Of a stretch of DNA of 25,034 nt, positions 1 to 9,206 are shown piece by piece. Position numbers and translations under genes: made by a program. The DNA comes from JALZAA01 sp046724655. Lineage in GTDB: Bacteria; Actinomycetota; Acidimicrobiia; IMCC26256; JACDBD01. The notes beneath the pieces are model-generated. The model was not told the origin of the DNA. It did no database searches and saw nothing but the letters and a program-made list of their open reading frames with translations. The stretch covers positions 1 through 25,034 of the forward strand of contig JBKOWY010000098.1 of the NCBI GenBank assembly GCA_046724655.1, in the 5' to 3' direction. Position 1 is the stretch's first letter. Every line of letters starts with the position of its first letter.

Positions 1-19
1 GGTCTCTGGCACCTTCATC

Positions 20-85
20 ACCGGGGCGAGTGTGTTCGATGCTGCGGCGGATGACGGTGCCGGTGGGGCGGTCCATCCAGGTGAA
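20..85 (-). pseudogene. inverted fragment of IS481-type transposase (region just before the DDE domain)
   Basis: Read on the minus strand, positions 79 down to 20 encode W-M-D-R-P-T-G-T-V-I-R-R-S-I-E-H-T-R-P-G. I recognise this as the usual linker that precedes the catalytic domain in IS481-family transposases, normally followed directly by a segment like V-x-M-D-V-K-K-L-G. In this window that next segment lies on the opposite strand, starting near position 86. The fragment is therefore inverted relative to the rest of the transposase. It may be a real rearrangement, a second degraded IS copy, or an assembly chimera near a contig end. The family assignment comes from remembered sequence patterns, not a search. 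Confidence 0.5.
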
Positions 86-624
86 CAGGTCCAAATGGAC
101 GTCAAGAAGCTCGGGCGCATCCCACCCGGCGGCGGCTGGCGTGTGCACGGGCAGGGCAACTGCGCCCACCACAGCACCACGATGGTCGGCTATGGATTCA
201 TCCACACCGCGATCGACAGCTACAGCCGCCTCGCCTACAGCGAAGTCCTGGCCGACGAGAAAGCCACGACCGCGATCGGGTTCTGGGCACGCGCGCACCG
301 TTGGTTTGCCGCACAGGCCATCACCGTCGAGGTCCTCCAGACCGATAACGGCTCGTGCTACCGGGCCCGCGTCTTCACACCGGCTGTCGAAGCCACGGGG
401 GCTCGCCACCGACGCCTCCAGCCCCGCCGGCCCGCCTGGAACGGCAAGGTCGAGCGCTCAACCGAAGCCTCCTTGACGAATGGGCCTACGTGCGCGTCTA
501 CCGCTCCGATCACGCCCGCACCCGCGCCCTTGACCGATGGCTGCACCTCTACAACCATCACCGAGCCCACACCGCCCTCGGAGGCAGCCCGCCGATCACC
601 AACGCGACCGGGCAGCACATCTAG
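74..624 (+). pseudogene. IS481-family transposase (rve/DDE domain), frameshifted remnant
   Basis: This is the catalytic core of an IS481-type DDE transposase. Visible landmarks are M-D-V-K-K-L-G-R-I-P with the first Asp at 98-100, T-D-N-G-S with the second Asp at 344-346, and N-G-K-V-E-R with the Glu at 452-454. The Asp-to-Glu spacing of 35 residues is the classic D,D(35)E arrangement. Just after V-E-R one T appears to be missing near 457-459: the expected F-N-R-S-L-L-D-E-W continues only in the next frame, as N-R-S-L-L-D-E-W-A-Y at about 460-490, running to the C-terminal motif Y-N-H-H-R-A-H-T-A-L-G-G and a TAG stop at 622-624. The N-terminal helix-turn-helix half is absent or inverted (see 20-85). 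I found no terminal inverted repeats. The copy is most likely inactive. The frameshift could be a sequencing error, but the N-terminal defect is independent of it. Confidence 0.8.
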
Positions 625-639
625 CGCTCCTGGCGCTAG
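621..639. terminator. short perfect hairpin spanning the transposase stop codon
   Basis: CTAGCGC (621-627), a five-base loop TCCTG, then GCGCTAG (633-639) form a perfect 7-bp stem that contains the transposase TAG. There is no T-tract. It could be a weak terminator or part of the element's end structure. Confidence 0.35.
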
Positions 640-695
640 ACGGTTCAAGTAGCAGCCGCCGAAGCGAAGCGAGCTCGGAGCAGAACGCGGAACCG

Positions 696-875
696 CTATC
701 GCCCGGCGTACCGGCGGGCGAGCTCGTCGTGGTATCGGCGCATGTCGTTCCAGGCGCGCTCGCGCGCCTCACCATCCGGATCGCTGAAAGGCGGTAGTGC
801 CCGGATCGCCCTCGATAACCGATCGAACAACTCGGCGTCCGTGAGGCCCTTCAGGTCCTCCGTCACGGTTGTCAT
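696..875 (-). CDS. small hypothetical protein (59 aa)
   Basis: This ORF starts at the ATG at 875-873 and encodes 59 residues, highly charged and probably helical, rich in Asp, Glu and Arg (for example D-A-E-L-F-D-R-L-S-R near the N-terminus and M-R-R-Y-H-D-E-L-A-R-R-Y at the end). There is no signal peptide or membrane segment. Codon third positions are strongly G/C in this frame, which supports coding. It is divergent from the methyltransferase at 927 and runs toward the IS remnant. No strong Shine-Dalgarno sequence is visible. I do not recognise the family. The reading frame extends much further upstream, but that part lies antisense to the methyltransferase and is not credible as coding. 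Confidence 0.6.
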   Translation of the reverse strand: MTTVTEDLKGLTDAELFDRLSRAIRALPPFSDPDGEARERAWNDMRRYHDELARRYAGR

Positions 876-926
876 GGATCCAACGTAGGCCGGCACCAAG
901 TCCAAGTCGCGGATGCACCGGTACGG

Positions 927-1772
927 TTGGGCTCGGTGGACCAGCACGGGTGGGAGTCGTACGACGCGGTCGCGTCCGAGTACGACCGCGTGTGGCGTCC
1001 GACCTTCGAGCCGGCCACCCGTGACCTCGTCGACCTCGCCGACGTTCGCGAGCTCCCGGACGACGCGGTCGTGCTCGACGTCGGCACCGGAAGCGGAGTC
1101 GCTGCGATCGAAGCGGCGCGCCATGTTCCTCACGGCGTCGTCGTCGGTGTCGATCCGTCGGTGCCGATGCTCCGCCTCGCACGCGGGAACGCACCGCTGA
1201 CACCGGCGGCGGCCGAGTCTCCGGGGCTGCCGTTCCCGGGCGGTGTGTTCCACGCGGTGCTTGCCAGCTTCGTGCTGTCGCACTTCGAGCGGTACGACGC
1301 CGCGCTCGCCGACATGGTCCGTGTGCTGCGACCCGGAGGGAGGCTCGGCGTGACGGTGTGGGGCTCCCTGCATGACCAGCCGGTCGACGACGGCGAGCAG
1401 CGCGAGCTCGCCGGGATCTGGAAGTCGATTGCCGGGCGGTACGTCGACGCCGACGCCGCCGCCGACGCGCTCGAGAGCGCGATCCCGTGGGAAGGATGGT
1501 TCAGCGACCCGGCCCATCTCCGTGCCGCGTTGGAGGCCGGCGGACTGCACGGTGTCGCGCTCCACGCGCGGACTTACCGCACGGATGTCACGCAGGGCGA
1601 CATGCTCGCCGGCTGTGAAACCAGCTTCTGGGGACGCTATGTGCACCATGCGCTCGGCGACAGCGGCTGGCAACGCTTCCAGCGCGACGTCACCGAGACG
1701 GTTCGGGCCGCCCTACCCGACGAGATCTCGCGCGTCGATCAGCTCCTGATAGCGACCGGAACAAGGTTCTAA
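927..1772 (+). CDS. class I SAM-dependent methyltransferase (UbiE/Methyltransf_11 type)
   Basis: A soluble methyltransferase of about 281 aa. The N-terminal W-E-S-Y-D-A-V-A-S-E-Y-D segment is typical of the UbiE/MenG-like class. Motif I, V-L-D-V-G-T-G-S-G (residues 49-57), is the SAM-binding glycine loop. It is followed by the acidic V-G-V-D-P-S at the end of strand 2 and by M-V-R-V-L-R-P-G-G-R-L (about residues 130-140), the usual post-motif III. The substrate cannot be told from sequence. The start is uncertain: TTG at 927 or the in-frame GTG at 936; neither has a clear ribosome-binding site. The gene ends 22 bp before the peptidase gene and is probably co-transcribed with it. The UbiE resemblance is general and does not establish a role in quinone synthesis. 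Confidence 0.85.
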   Translation: MGSVDQHGWESYDAVASEYDRVWRPTFEPATRDLVDLADVRELPDDAVVLDVGTGSGVAAIEAARHVPHGVVVGVDPSVPMLRLARGNAPLTPAAAESPGLPFPGGVFHAVLASFVLSHFERYDAALADMVRVLRPGGRLGVTVWGSLHDQPVDDGEQRELAGIWKSIAGRYVDADAAADALESAIPWEGWFSDPAHLRAALEAGGLHGVALHARTYRTDVTQGDMLAGCETSFWGRYVHHALGDSGWQRFQRDVTETVRAALPDEISRVDQLLIATGTRF

Positions 1773-1794
1773 CAACACCGTAAACTGCTCGTTC

Positions 1795-3375
1795 GTGTCG
1801 GACGCCGAACGCCTCGTCGAGCTGCTGGAGTCGAAGCTCCGACCCGTCGAGACCGCGCTCGCCGAGGCATGGTGGGAAACGAACACGCACGCCTCGCCCG
1901 AAGCCGCGGCGCGACGCGAACGCCTCGAGCTCGAACGTCGTGAGCTCCTCGGCAATACGGACGCGTTCGCCGCGATCACGGCTGCCCGCCGCCAATCCGA
2001 CCGGTTCGACCCGTTGATCGCGCGCCAGCTCGACGTGCTCCACGACGCCTTCGCCCCGCACCAGGTGCCGGCCGATCTGCGGCAGCGGCTCGTCGAGCTG
2101 GAGGTTGCGGTCGAGACCACGTTCAACACGTTCCGCGGGGAGATGGACGGGCGTCGCGTCGACGACAACGCCATCGCCGACGTGCTGCGCACGAGCGACG
2201 ACTCCCGCGAACGGCGTGCCGCGTGGCAAGCAGCCAAGCAGGTCGGGGCCAAGGTCGCGGACCACGTCCGAGAGCTGGCGCGCCTCCGCAACGAGGCAGC
2301 GCGAGCCCTGGGCTACCGGGACCACTTCGCGCTCGCGCTCGCCACCAGCGAGCTCGACGAAGAGCGGCTGTTCGCCACCCTCGACGAGGTCGACCGGGCG
2401 ACCACCGAGCCCTTCACGCGGTGGAAGGAATGGCTCGACGCCGCGTTGGCCGAGCGGTTCGGCTGCGAGGTCGCCGATCTCCGGCCGTGGCATCTCGACG
2501 ATCCGTTCTTCCAGGATCCCCCCATCAGCGGCGCGGTGAATCTCGACCCGTTCTTCGCCGAAGCCGAGGTCGAAGCGCTCACCGTTCGCACGTACGACGG
2601 ACTCGGGCTCGACATCCGGCCAGTGCTGGCCGGCAGTGACCTGTACTCCCGCGAGGGCAAGAGCCAGCACGCGTTCTGCATCCATATCGACCGTGAAGGC
2701 GACGTACGCGTTCTGTGCAACGTCGAGCCGAACGAGCGCTGGACCGAGACGATGCTGCACGAGTTCGGGCACGCCGTCTACGACCGCGAGCTCGACCCTT
2801 CCCTCCCGTGGCTACTGAGCGAGCCTGCGCATGCGCTCACCACCGAGGGTGTGGCGATGCTGTGCGGACGGCTCGCCCGCGAGCCACAGTGGCTCGTCGA
2901 AGTCGCCGGCGTCGATGCGGGCGAGGTCCAAGGACTCGCAAACCGCCTCGACGACGCGCGTCGCGCGGCTCTGCTCGTGTTCTCGCGCTGGGTGCTGGTG
3001 ATGACCCACTTCGAACGTGGCCTCTACGCCGATCCCGACGCCGACCACGACACGCGCTGGTGGGACCTCGTCGAGCGCTTCCAGCGCGTGCGACGACCCG
3101 ATGACCGCCACGCGCCCGATTGGGCGGCGAAGATCCATCTCACCGTGGCGCCCGTCTACTACCAGAACTACCTGTACGGCGAGCTCGTCGCCTCGCAGCT
3201 CCAAGCCACCCTCGAGGCGCGCGCCGGCGGCATGGTCGGCCGGCGCGAAGCCGGTCGCCTCCTGGTCGACGAGCTCTTCCGCCCCGGCGCCTCGCTGCGC
3301 TGGGACGAGCTCCTCGAGCGTGCCACCGGCGAGCCCCTCACCGCGACGCACCTCGCTCGCCAGCTCGCTGCCTGA
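1795..3375 (+). CDS. M3-like zinc metallopeptidase (oligoendopeptidase/peptidyl-dipeptidase type)
   Basis: A 526-aa mostly helical protein with the zinc-binding motif H-E-F-G-H at residues 322-326. A further Glu in A-L-T-T-E-G-V-A-M-L (E351) is well placed to be the third zinc ligand. This layout fits clan MA gluzincins of the M3 group, which cleave short peptides inside the cell. The M2 (ACE-like) group has a related arrangement and cannot be excluded by eye. There is no signal peptide, so a cytosolic role in peptide turnover is likely. The start is a GTG 22 bp after the methyltransferase stop. The C-terminus (Y-Y-Q-N-Y-L-Y-G-E-L-V-A-S-Q) resembles the conserved tail seen in M3 enzymes. A 45-nt hairpin element begins 5 bp after the stop. 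Confidence 0.85.
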   Translation: MSDAERLVELLESKLRPVETALAEAWWETNTHASPEAAARRERLELERRELLGNTDAFAAITAARRQSDRFDPLIARQLDVLHDAFAPHQVPADLRQRLVELEVAVETTFNTFRGEMDGRRVDDNAIADVLRTSDDSRERRAAWQAAKQVGAKVADHVRELARLRNEAARALGYRDHFALALATSELDEERLFATLDEVDRATTEPFTRWKEWLDAALAERFGCEVADLRPWHLDDPFFQDPPISGAVNLDPFFAEAEVEALTVRTYDGLGLDIRPVLAGSDLYSREGKSQHAFCIHIDREGDVRVLCNVEPNERWTETMLHEFGHAVYDRELDPSLPWLLSEPAHALTTEGVAMLCGRLAREPQWLVEVAGVDAGEVQGLANRLDDARRAALLVFSRWVLVMTHFERGLYADPDADHDTRWWDLVERFQRVRRPDDRHAPDWAAKIHLTVAPVYYQNYLYGELVASQLQATLEARAGGMVGRREAGRLLVDELFRPGASLRWDELLERATGEPLTATHLARQLAA

Positions 3376-3380
3376 CGGGC

Positions 3381-3425
3381 CGATGCGTTCCTGATGCAAC
3401 CTATTGATGCTTCAGGCACGCATCG
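3381..3425. repeat. 45-nt hairpin element, copy C (family with 13439-13483 and 15286-15330)
   Basis: Outer arms CGATGCG (3381-3387) and CGCATCG (3419-3425) pair perfectly. The inner stem continues TCCTGA against TCAGG with scattered mismatches, around a short A/T-containing loop. The core from TGCG to CGCA is exactly 39 nt, as in the other two copies. It lies between the peptidase stop (3375) and the SDR start (3441), ending 15 nt before that ATG. It is the least perfectly paired copy, with about 14 Watson-Crick pairs in the 39-nt core. It could act as a terminator for the peptidase gene, a leader structure for the SDR, or a REP-like repeat. Confidence 0.7.
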
Positions 3426-3440
3426 ATAGGAAGAAGGACG

Positions 3441-4241
3441 ATGGACCTCGGGTTACGAGACCGGGCCGTGTGTATCGCCGGCGGGTCACACGGCATGGGG
3501 CGCGCCGCCGCCGACCTCCTTGCCGCCGAGGGCTGCCGCGTCGCCGTGCTCGGTCGTCACGAGGCCGACCTCCGCGTCGCCGAGGAGGAGCTCATGGCCG
3601 GCGGGGCGCCCGACGCGCTCGGCCTCCAGGTCGACCTCCTCGACACGGGCGAGGTCGAGGCCGCGTTCACGTTCCTCGACGAGCGGTGGGGTGAGTTGAA
3701 CGGTCTCGTGAACGCGGCCGGTCCGTCGCGGGTCGGCGGGCTCGACGACCTCACCGAGAACGAATGGCTCGAGGATTTCGACGTCGGCGTCCTGACGATG
3801 ATCCGCACCGTGCGGGCCGCGCTCCCGCTCTTGCGCAAGGCAACGTTCGCCCGGATCGTGAACCTCGCCGAGGCGTCCATCCGGCACCAGAGCCCGGGCC
3901 TGATCGCCCACACGGCGGCAAACGCGGCGACGGCGAGCGCGTCGAAGAACCTCGCCCGCGCGCTCGCCCCCGAAGGGATCCTCGTGAACACGGTGTGCCC
4001 CGGCACGGTGATGTCGCCGGCGTTGGAGGCGTACCTGACCGAGACCGACTCGGAGGGGCTCCCCGAGGGGCCGCTCGAAGCGGGCTACGCCGCGATCGAG
4101 CGCGACTTCGGTGTCACGAACGACCTCGGGCGCGTCGGCCTGCCCGATGAAGTCGCTGCCGTCACGGTGTTCCTGTGCTCCGAGGCCGTCAGCTTCGTCT
4201 CCGGTGCGACCATCCCGGTCGACGGCGGAACCGACTTCTGA
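3441..4241 (+). CDS. SDR-family protein with degenerate catalytic tetrad
   Basis: A 266-aa Rossmann-fold protein of the classical short-chain dehydrogenase/reductase family. The cofactor loop G-G-S-H-G-M-G (residues 14-20), N-A-A-G (91-94) and the C-terminal P-V-D-G-G motif are all present. The active site is not. Aligned by the fixed 22-residue distance to the later V-N (183), the Tyr-x-x-x-Lys pair is H157-T-A-A-N161. The Ser position is E144 and the Asn of the tetrad falls on G116. It may bind NAD(P) without doing normal SDR redox chemistry, or use different residues. The start is well supported by AGGAAGAAGGA just upstream. It overlaps the next gene by one base (TGATG), so the two are translationally coupled. 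Confidence 0.85.
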   Translation: MDLGLRDRAVCIAGGSHGMGRAAADLLAAEGCRVAVLGRHEADLRVAEEELMAGGAPDALGLQVDLLDTGEVEAAFTFLDERWGELNGLVNAAGPSRVGGLDDLTENEWLEDFDVGVLTMIRTVRAALPLLRKATFARIVNLAEASIRHQSPGLIAHTAANAATASASKNLARALAPEGILVNTVCPGTVMSPALEAYLTETDSEGLPEGPLEAGYAAIERDFGVTNDLGRVGLPDEVAAVTVFLCSEAVSFVSGATIPVDGGTDF

Positions 4242-5425
4242 TGTGCGACACGTTGTGCGCCATCAGCGGCGGGCGCACGCTGTTCGCCAAGAACTCCGAC
4301 CGTCCGGTCCGCGAACCGCAGGTGGTCGAGGCCTATCCGTTGCGCCGCGCGACGGGCGGGCTGCGTACTCAGTATCTCGAGCTCGAGGACGCCGGCGCGC
4401 ACGCGCTCATGGGGTCGCGGCCGACGTGGCTCTGGGGCTTCGAGCACGGCGTCAACGACCACCGTGTCGCCATCGGCAACGAGAAGATCTGGACGATCGA
4501 CGATCCGCACGAAGCTGAGCCTGCCCTCATCGGCATGGACCTCGTTCGCCTCGGCCTCGAGCGCGGCGCGACCGCCGACGACGCGCTCGATGCGATCAGT
4601 GACCTCTTGGAGACGCTCGGTCAGGGCGGCAGCGGTGAGGAGGATCCGCCCGACCCGTACTGGTCATCGTTCCTCATCGCAGACCCGAAGGGCGCGTGGG
4701 TGCTCGAGACCAGCGGTCGCACGTGGGCGGCGCGTCCGGTCGAGGACGGCGCTGCCATCTCGAACCGGGTCACGCTGAGCACCGATTGGACACGCGCCTC
4801 ACGGGACGTACCCGCGGGGGCCGACTTCGACGGCTGGCGCAATCCGCGCACACCGACCGGCATCGCCGATCACCGCCTCACCGCCACACGCCAATGCCTC
4901 GCGACCGGCGCCGCCGGGCTCACCCCGGCCGATCTCGTCGCGGTGCTCCGGCATCACGGTGAGCGGCCGTGGGGTGCTCCGGGCTCGAACCCTGCCGACG
5001 TGTCCTTGCCACCGACTGAGGTGCACGAGGATTGGCGCGGCGTCACCGTGTGCATGCACGTGCGCGACTACCAGGTGACCAACGCGTCGATGGTGGCGGA
5101 GCTCCCAGCCGACGACGGGGCGCCGGTCCGGGCTTGGGTGGCGCTCGGCAGTCCGTGTGTGAGCGTCTACGTCCCCGTGTTCCCGCCGGCCGGCGTCCCG
5201 TCCGAGCTCGGTGATCCCGCCACGTGGGCGCGCTTCGCGCGTCTGCGCGAGCGGGTCGAGCACGACGCCGACGAGCTCGGCGAGATCCGTGGTGTGCTCG
5301 GGCCGATCGAGACCGAGTTGTGGGCGGAGTCCGACGACGCCTCGGCCGATCCCGACCGTCGGGCCCGGCTGCTAGCGAGCGGCTGGTCGCGCGTGGACGC
5401 CGGTCTCGTCAAGCTCGGCGTGTGA
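4241..5425 (+). CDS. secernin-like C69/Ntn-hydrolase family protein
   Basis: A 394-aa protein beginning M-C-D-T-L-C. In the secernin/C69 dipeptidase group the N-terminal nucleophile is a Cys exposed after processing, and Cys2 here fits that position after Met removal. The downstream F-A-K-N-S-D-R-P (about residues 16-23) is a hallmark of this group. Later conserved-looking segments are W-G-F-E-H-G-V-N (about 66-73), G-M-D-L-V-R-L-G-L-E-R and the P-Y-W-S-S-F-L-I-A-D segment. The chosen ATG overlaps the SDR stop (TGATG) and gives the family N-terminus; upstream in-frame starts would bury the nucleophile. It probably hydrolyses an amide or peptide bond, with substrate unknown. Coupling to a degenerate SDR is unusual. 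Confidence 0.85.
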   Translation: MCDTLCAISGGRTLFAKNSDRPVREPQVVEAYPLRRATGGLRTQYLELEDAGAHALMGSRPTWLWGFEHGVNDHRVAIGNEKIWTIDDPHEAEPALIGMDLVRLGLERGATADDALDAISDLLETLGQGGSGEEDPPDPYWSSFLIADPKGAWVLETSGRTWAARPVEDGAAISNRVTLSTDWTRASRDVPAGADFDGWRNPRTPTGIADHRLTATRQCLATGAAGLTPADLVAVLRHHGERPWGAPGSNPADVSLPPTEVHEDWRGVTVCMHVRDYQVTNASMVAELPADDGAPVRAWVALGSPCVSVYVPVFPPAGVPSELGDPATWARFARLRERVEHDADELGEIRGVLGPIETELWAESDDASADPDRRARLLASGWSRVDAGLVKLGV

Positions 5426-5462
5426 CTTCAGCCCTTCCCGCCGTCCACTAGGTTCGCTCGCC

Positions 5463-7076
5463 GTGCACTACAACCTGGCCGACCTCTGGGAGAAGGTGGT
5501 CGACACCGTTCCCGACCACGAGTGCCTCGTCTGCGGCGACCGGCGCCTCAGCTACGCCGAGGTCGACGAGCGGGCGAACCGGCTCGCCCATCACCTGGCG
5601 GCACAGGGCATCGGCGCCGGCGATCACGTCGCTCTCTATCTCTATAACGGGGTCGAGTACATCGAGGGCATGCTCGCCGCGTTCAAGCTGCGGGCGGTCC
5701 CGATCAATGTGAACTACCGGTATGTCGAGGAGGAGCTCCGGTACCTCCTCGCTGATTCCGACGCCAGGGCGATCGTCTTCCATCGTGAGTTTGGCCCCAA
5801 GCTCGACGCCGTCCGCGCCGAGCTGCCGCTCCTCCGGGCGTTCGTGGCCGTCGACGACGGCACCGCCAGCGCGCTCGCGTCACTGCCCGCCGTCGAGTAC
5901 GAGCAGGCACTCGCTGAGGCGTCACCCGATCGCGACTTCGGCGAACGCTCCCCCGACGACCTGTACATCCTCTACACGGGCGGGACGACCGGCATGCCGA
6001 AGGGTGTGATGTGGCGTGCCGAGGACGTCTTCTTCGGCGCCCTGGGCGGCGGCGGCATCGGCAACGAGATCTCGTACCCGGAGGAGATTGCGGACCGCGC
6101 TCGTGAAGGCCGCACCCGCTGCTTGCCGGCGTGTCCTTTCATGCACGGCACCGCGCACTGGATGGCGTTCAGCACGCTGTTCACGGGGGGGTGCGTGGTG
6201 ATCTCGCCCGACCGACACCTCGAGCCGAAGCGACTCTGGGAGCTCATCGCCCGCGAGCAGGTGAACTTCCTCGTGATCGTGGGCGACGCGTTCGCCCGCC
6301 CGTTGGTCGAGGCGCTCGACGACCTGGACCCTTCGGTCGACGTGTCGTGCTGCACGGTGATGCTTTCCGGTGGCGCGATCCTGTCGCCGACGGTGAAGAC
6401 GCGGCTGGCCGAGAAGTTCCCCGCCAGTCTCATCATCGACGGATACGGGGCGTCGGAGTCGGGCGGACAGGGCCAGTCGATCACGGTGGCGGGCGCACCG
6501 GTCAACGAGGTGCCGCGCTTCGCCGTGAACGACGAGACCACGGTCCTCGACGACGACCTGCGCCCCGCCGGGGTGGGTGTGGTCGGCAAGCTCGCCCGCC
6601 GCGGCCGAATCCCGCTCGGTTACTACAAGGACCCGGAGAAGACCGCAGCCACCTTCCCGGTGGTGGACGGCGTGCGCTGGTCGGTGCCCGGCGACCATGC
6701 CCGCATCGAAGAGGACGGGACGATCACCCTCCTGGGCCGGGGATCGGTGTCGATCAACACCGGCGGCGAGAAGGTCTACCCCGAAGAGGTCGAGGCGGCG
6801 TTGAAGGGACACGACGCGGTCTTCGACGCGGTCGTCGTGGGCGTGCCCGACCCACGCTGGGGTGAGAGGGTCGTCGCCGTCGTGCAGCCCCGTGAGGGCG
6901 TGACACCCGAGCTCGACGACCTGGACGCGTACGTTCGCGCGCACATCGCCGGGTACAAGGCGCCCCGCGAGCTCGTGCTCGTCGACGAGATCATGCGCTT
7001 TCCGTCGGGGAAGCCCGACTACAGGTGGGCGAAGACAACCGCCACCGAACGGCTTGGAATCGGCGCCACGAAGTAG
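5463..7076 (+). CDS. acyl-CoA synthetase, FadD19-like (ANL superfamily)
   Basis: A 537-aa AMP-forming acyl-CoA ligase. The P-loop Y-T-G-G-T-T-G-M-P-K-G is at residues 171-181. The adenylate-binding region around Y-G-A-S-E-S-G-G, the hinge region L-G-R-G-S-V-S-I-N-T-G-G-E-K-V and the C-terminal G-K-P-D-Y-R-W-A-K (catalytic Lys about 517) are all present. From memory, the N-terminal N-L-A-D-L, V-N-V-N-Y-R-Y-V, the Y-P-E-E-V-E-A-A-L-K-G-H segment and the R-W-A-K tail match mycobacterial FadD19, which activates the C24-branched cholesterol side chain. A branched-chain or steroid-type acid substrate is therefore plausible but unproven. The start is a GTG. A strong hairpin lies 17 bp downstream of the stop. 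Confidence 0.9.
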   Translation: MHYNLADLWEKVVDTVPDHECLVCGDRRLSYAEVDERANRLAHHLAAQGIGAGDHVALYLYNGVEYIEGMLAAFKLRAVPINVNYRYVEEELRYLLADSDARAIVFHREFGPKLDAVRAELPLLRAFVAVDDGTASALASLPAVEYEQALAEASPDRDFGERSPDDLYILYTGGTTGMPKGVMWRAEDVFFGALGGGGIGNEISYPEEIADRAREGRTRCLPACPFMHGTAHWMAFSTLFTGGCVVISPDRHLEPKRLWELIAREQVNFLVIVGDAFARPLVEALDDLDPSVDVSCCTVMLSGGAILSPTVKTRLAEKFPASLIIDGYGASESGGQGQSITVAGAPVNEVPRFAVNDETTVLDDDLRPAGVGVVGKLARRGRIPLGYYKDPEKTAATFPVVDGVRWSVPGDHARIEEDGTITLLGRGSVSINTGGEKVYPEEVEAALKGHDAVFDAVVVGVPDPRWGERVVAVVQPREGVTPELDDLDAYVRAHIAGYKAPRELVLVDEIMRFPSGKPDYRWAKTTATERLGIGATK

Positions 7077-7093
7077 CCGGTACCGTGGGCGCG

Positions 7094-7146
7094 GTGGCGA
7101 CGGTGGCTTTGCCAGCCGTCGCCGCAGAGCCGGAGCTTGCGACGGC
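7094..7146 (+). promoter_or_regulatory. two mutually exclusive hairpins in the leader of the DUF255 gene
   Basis: Hairpin 1 pairs 7094-7107 with 7111-7125: the core GGCGACGG (7096-7103) pairs with CCGTCGCC (7116-7123) and TGGC pairs with GCCA around a TTT loop, with one bulged G at 7115. Hairpin 2 pairs GCCGTCGC (7115-7122) with GCGACGGC (7139-7146). The middle segment can pair with either side, so the two cannot form together. Hairpin 2 ends only 5 nt before the Shine-Dalgarno sequence AGGAGAGG. There is no T-tract after either. This looks like an attenuator or a translation switch, or simply a terminator for the upstream ligase gene. Confidence 0.45.
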
Positions 7147-7160
7147 GCCAAAGGAGAGGA

Positions 7161-9200
<2,040 letters not shown>

Positions 9201-9206
9201 GAGGCG

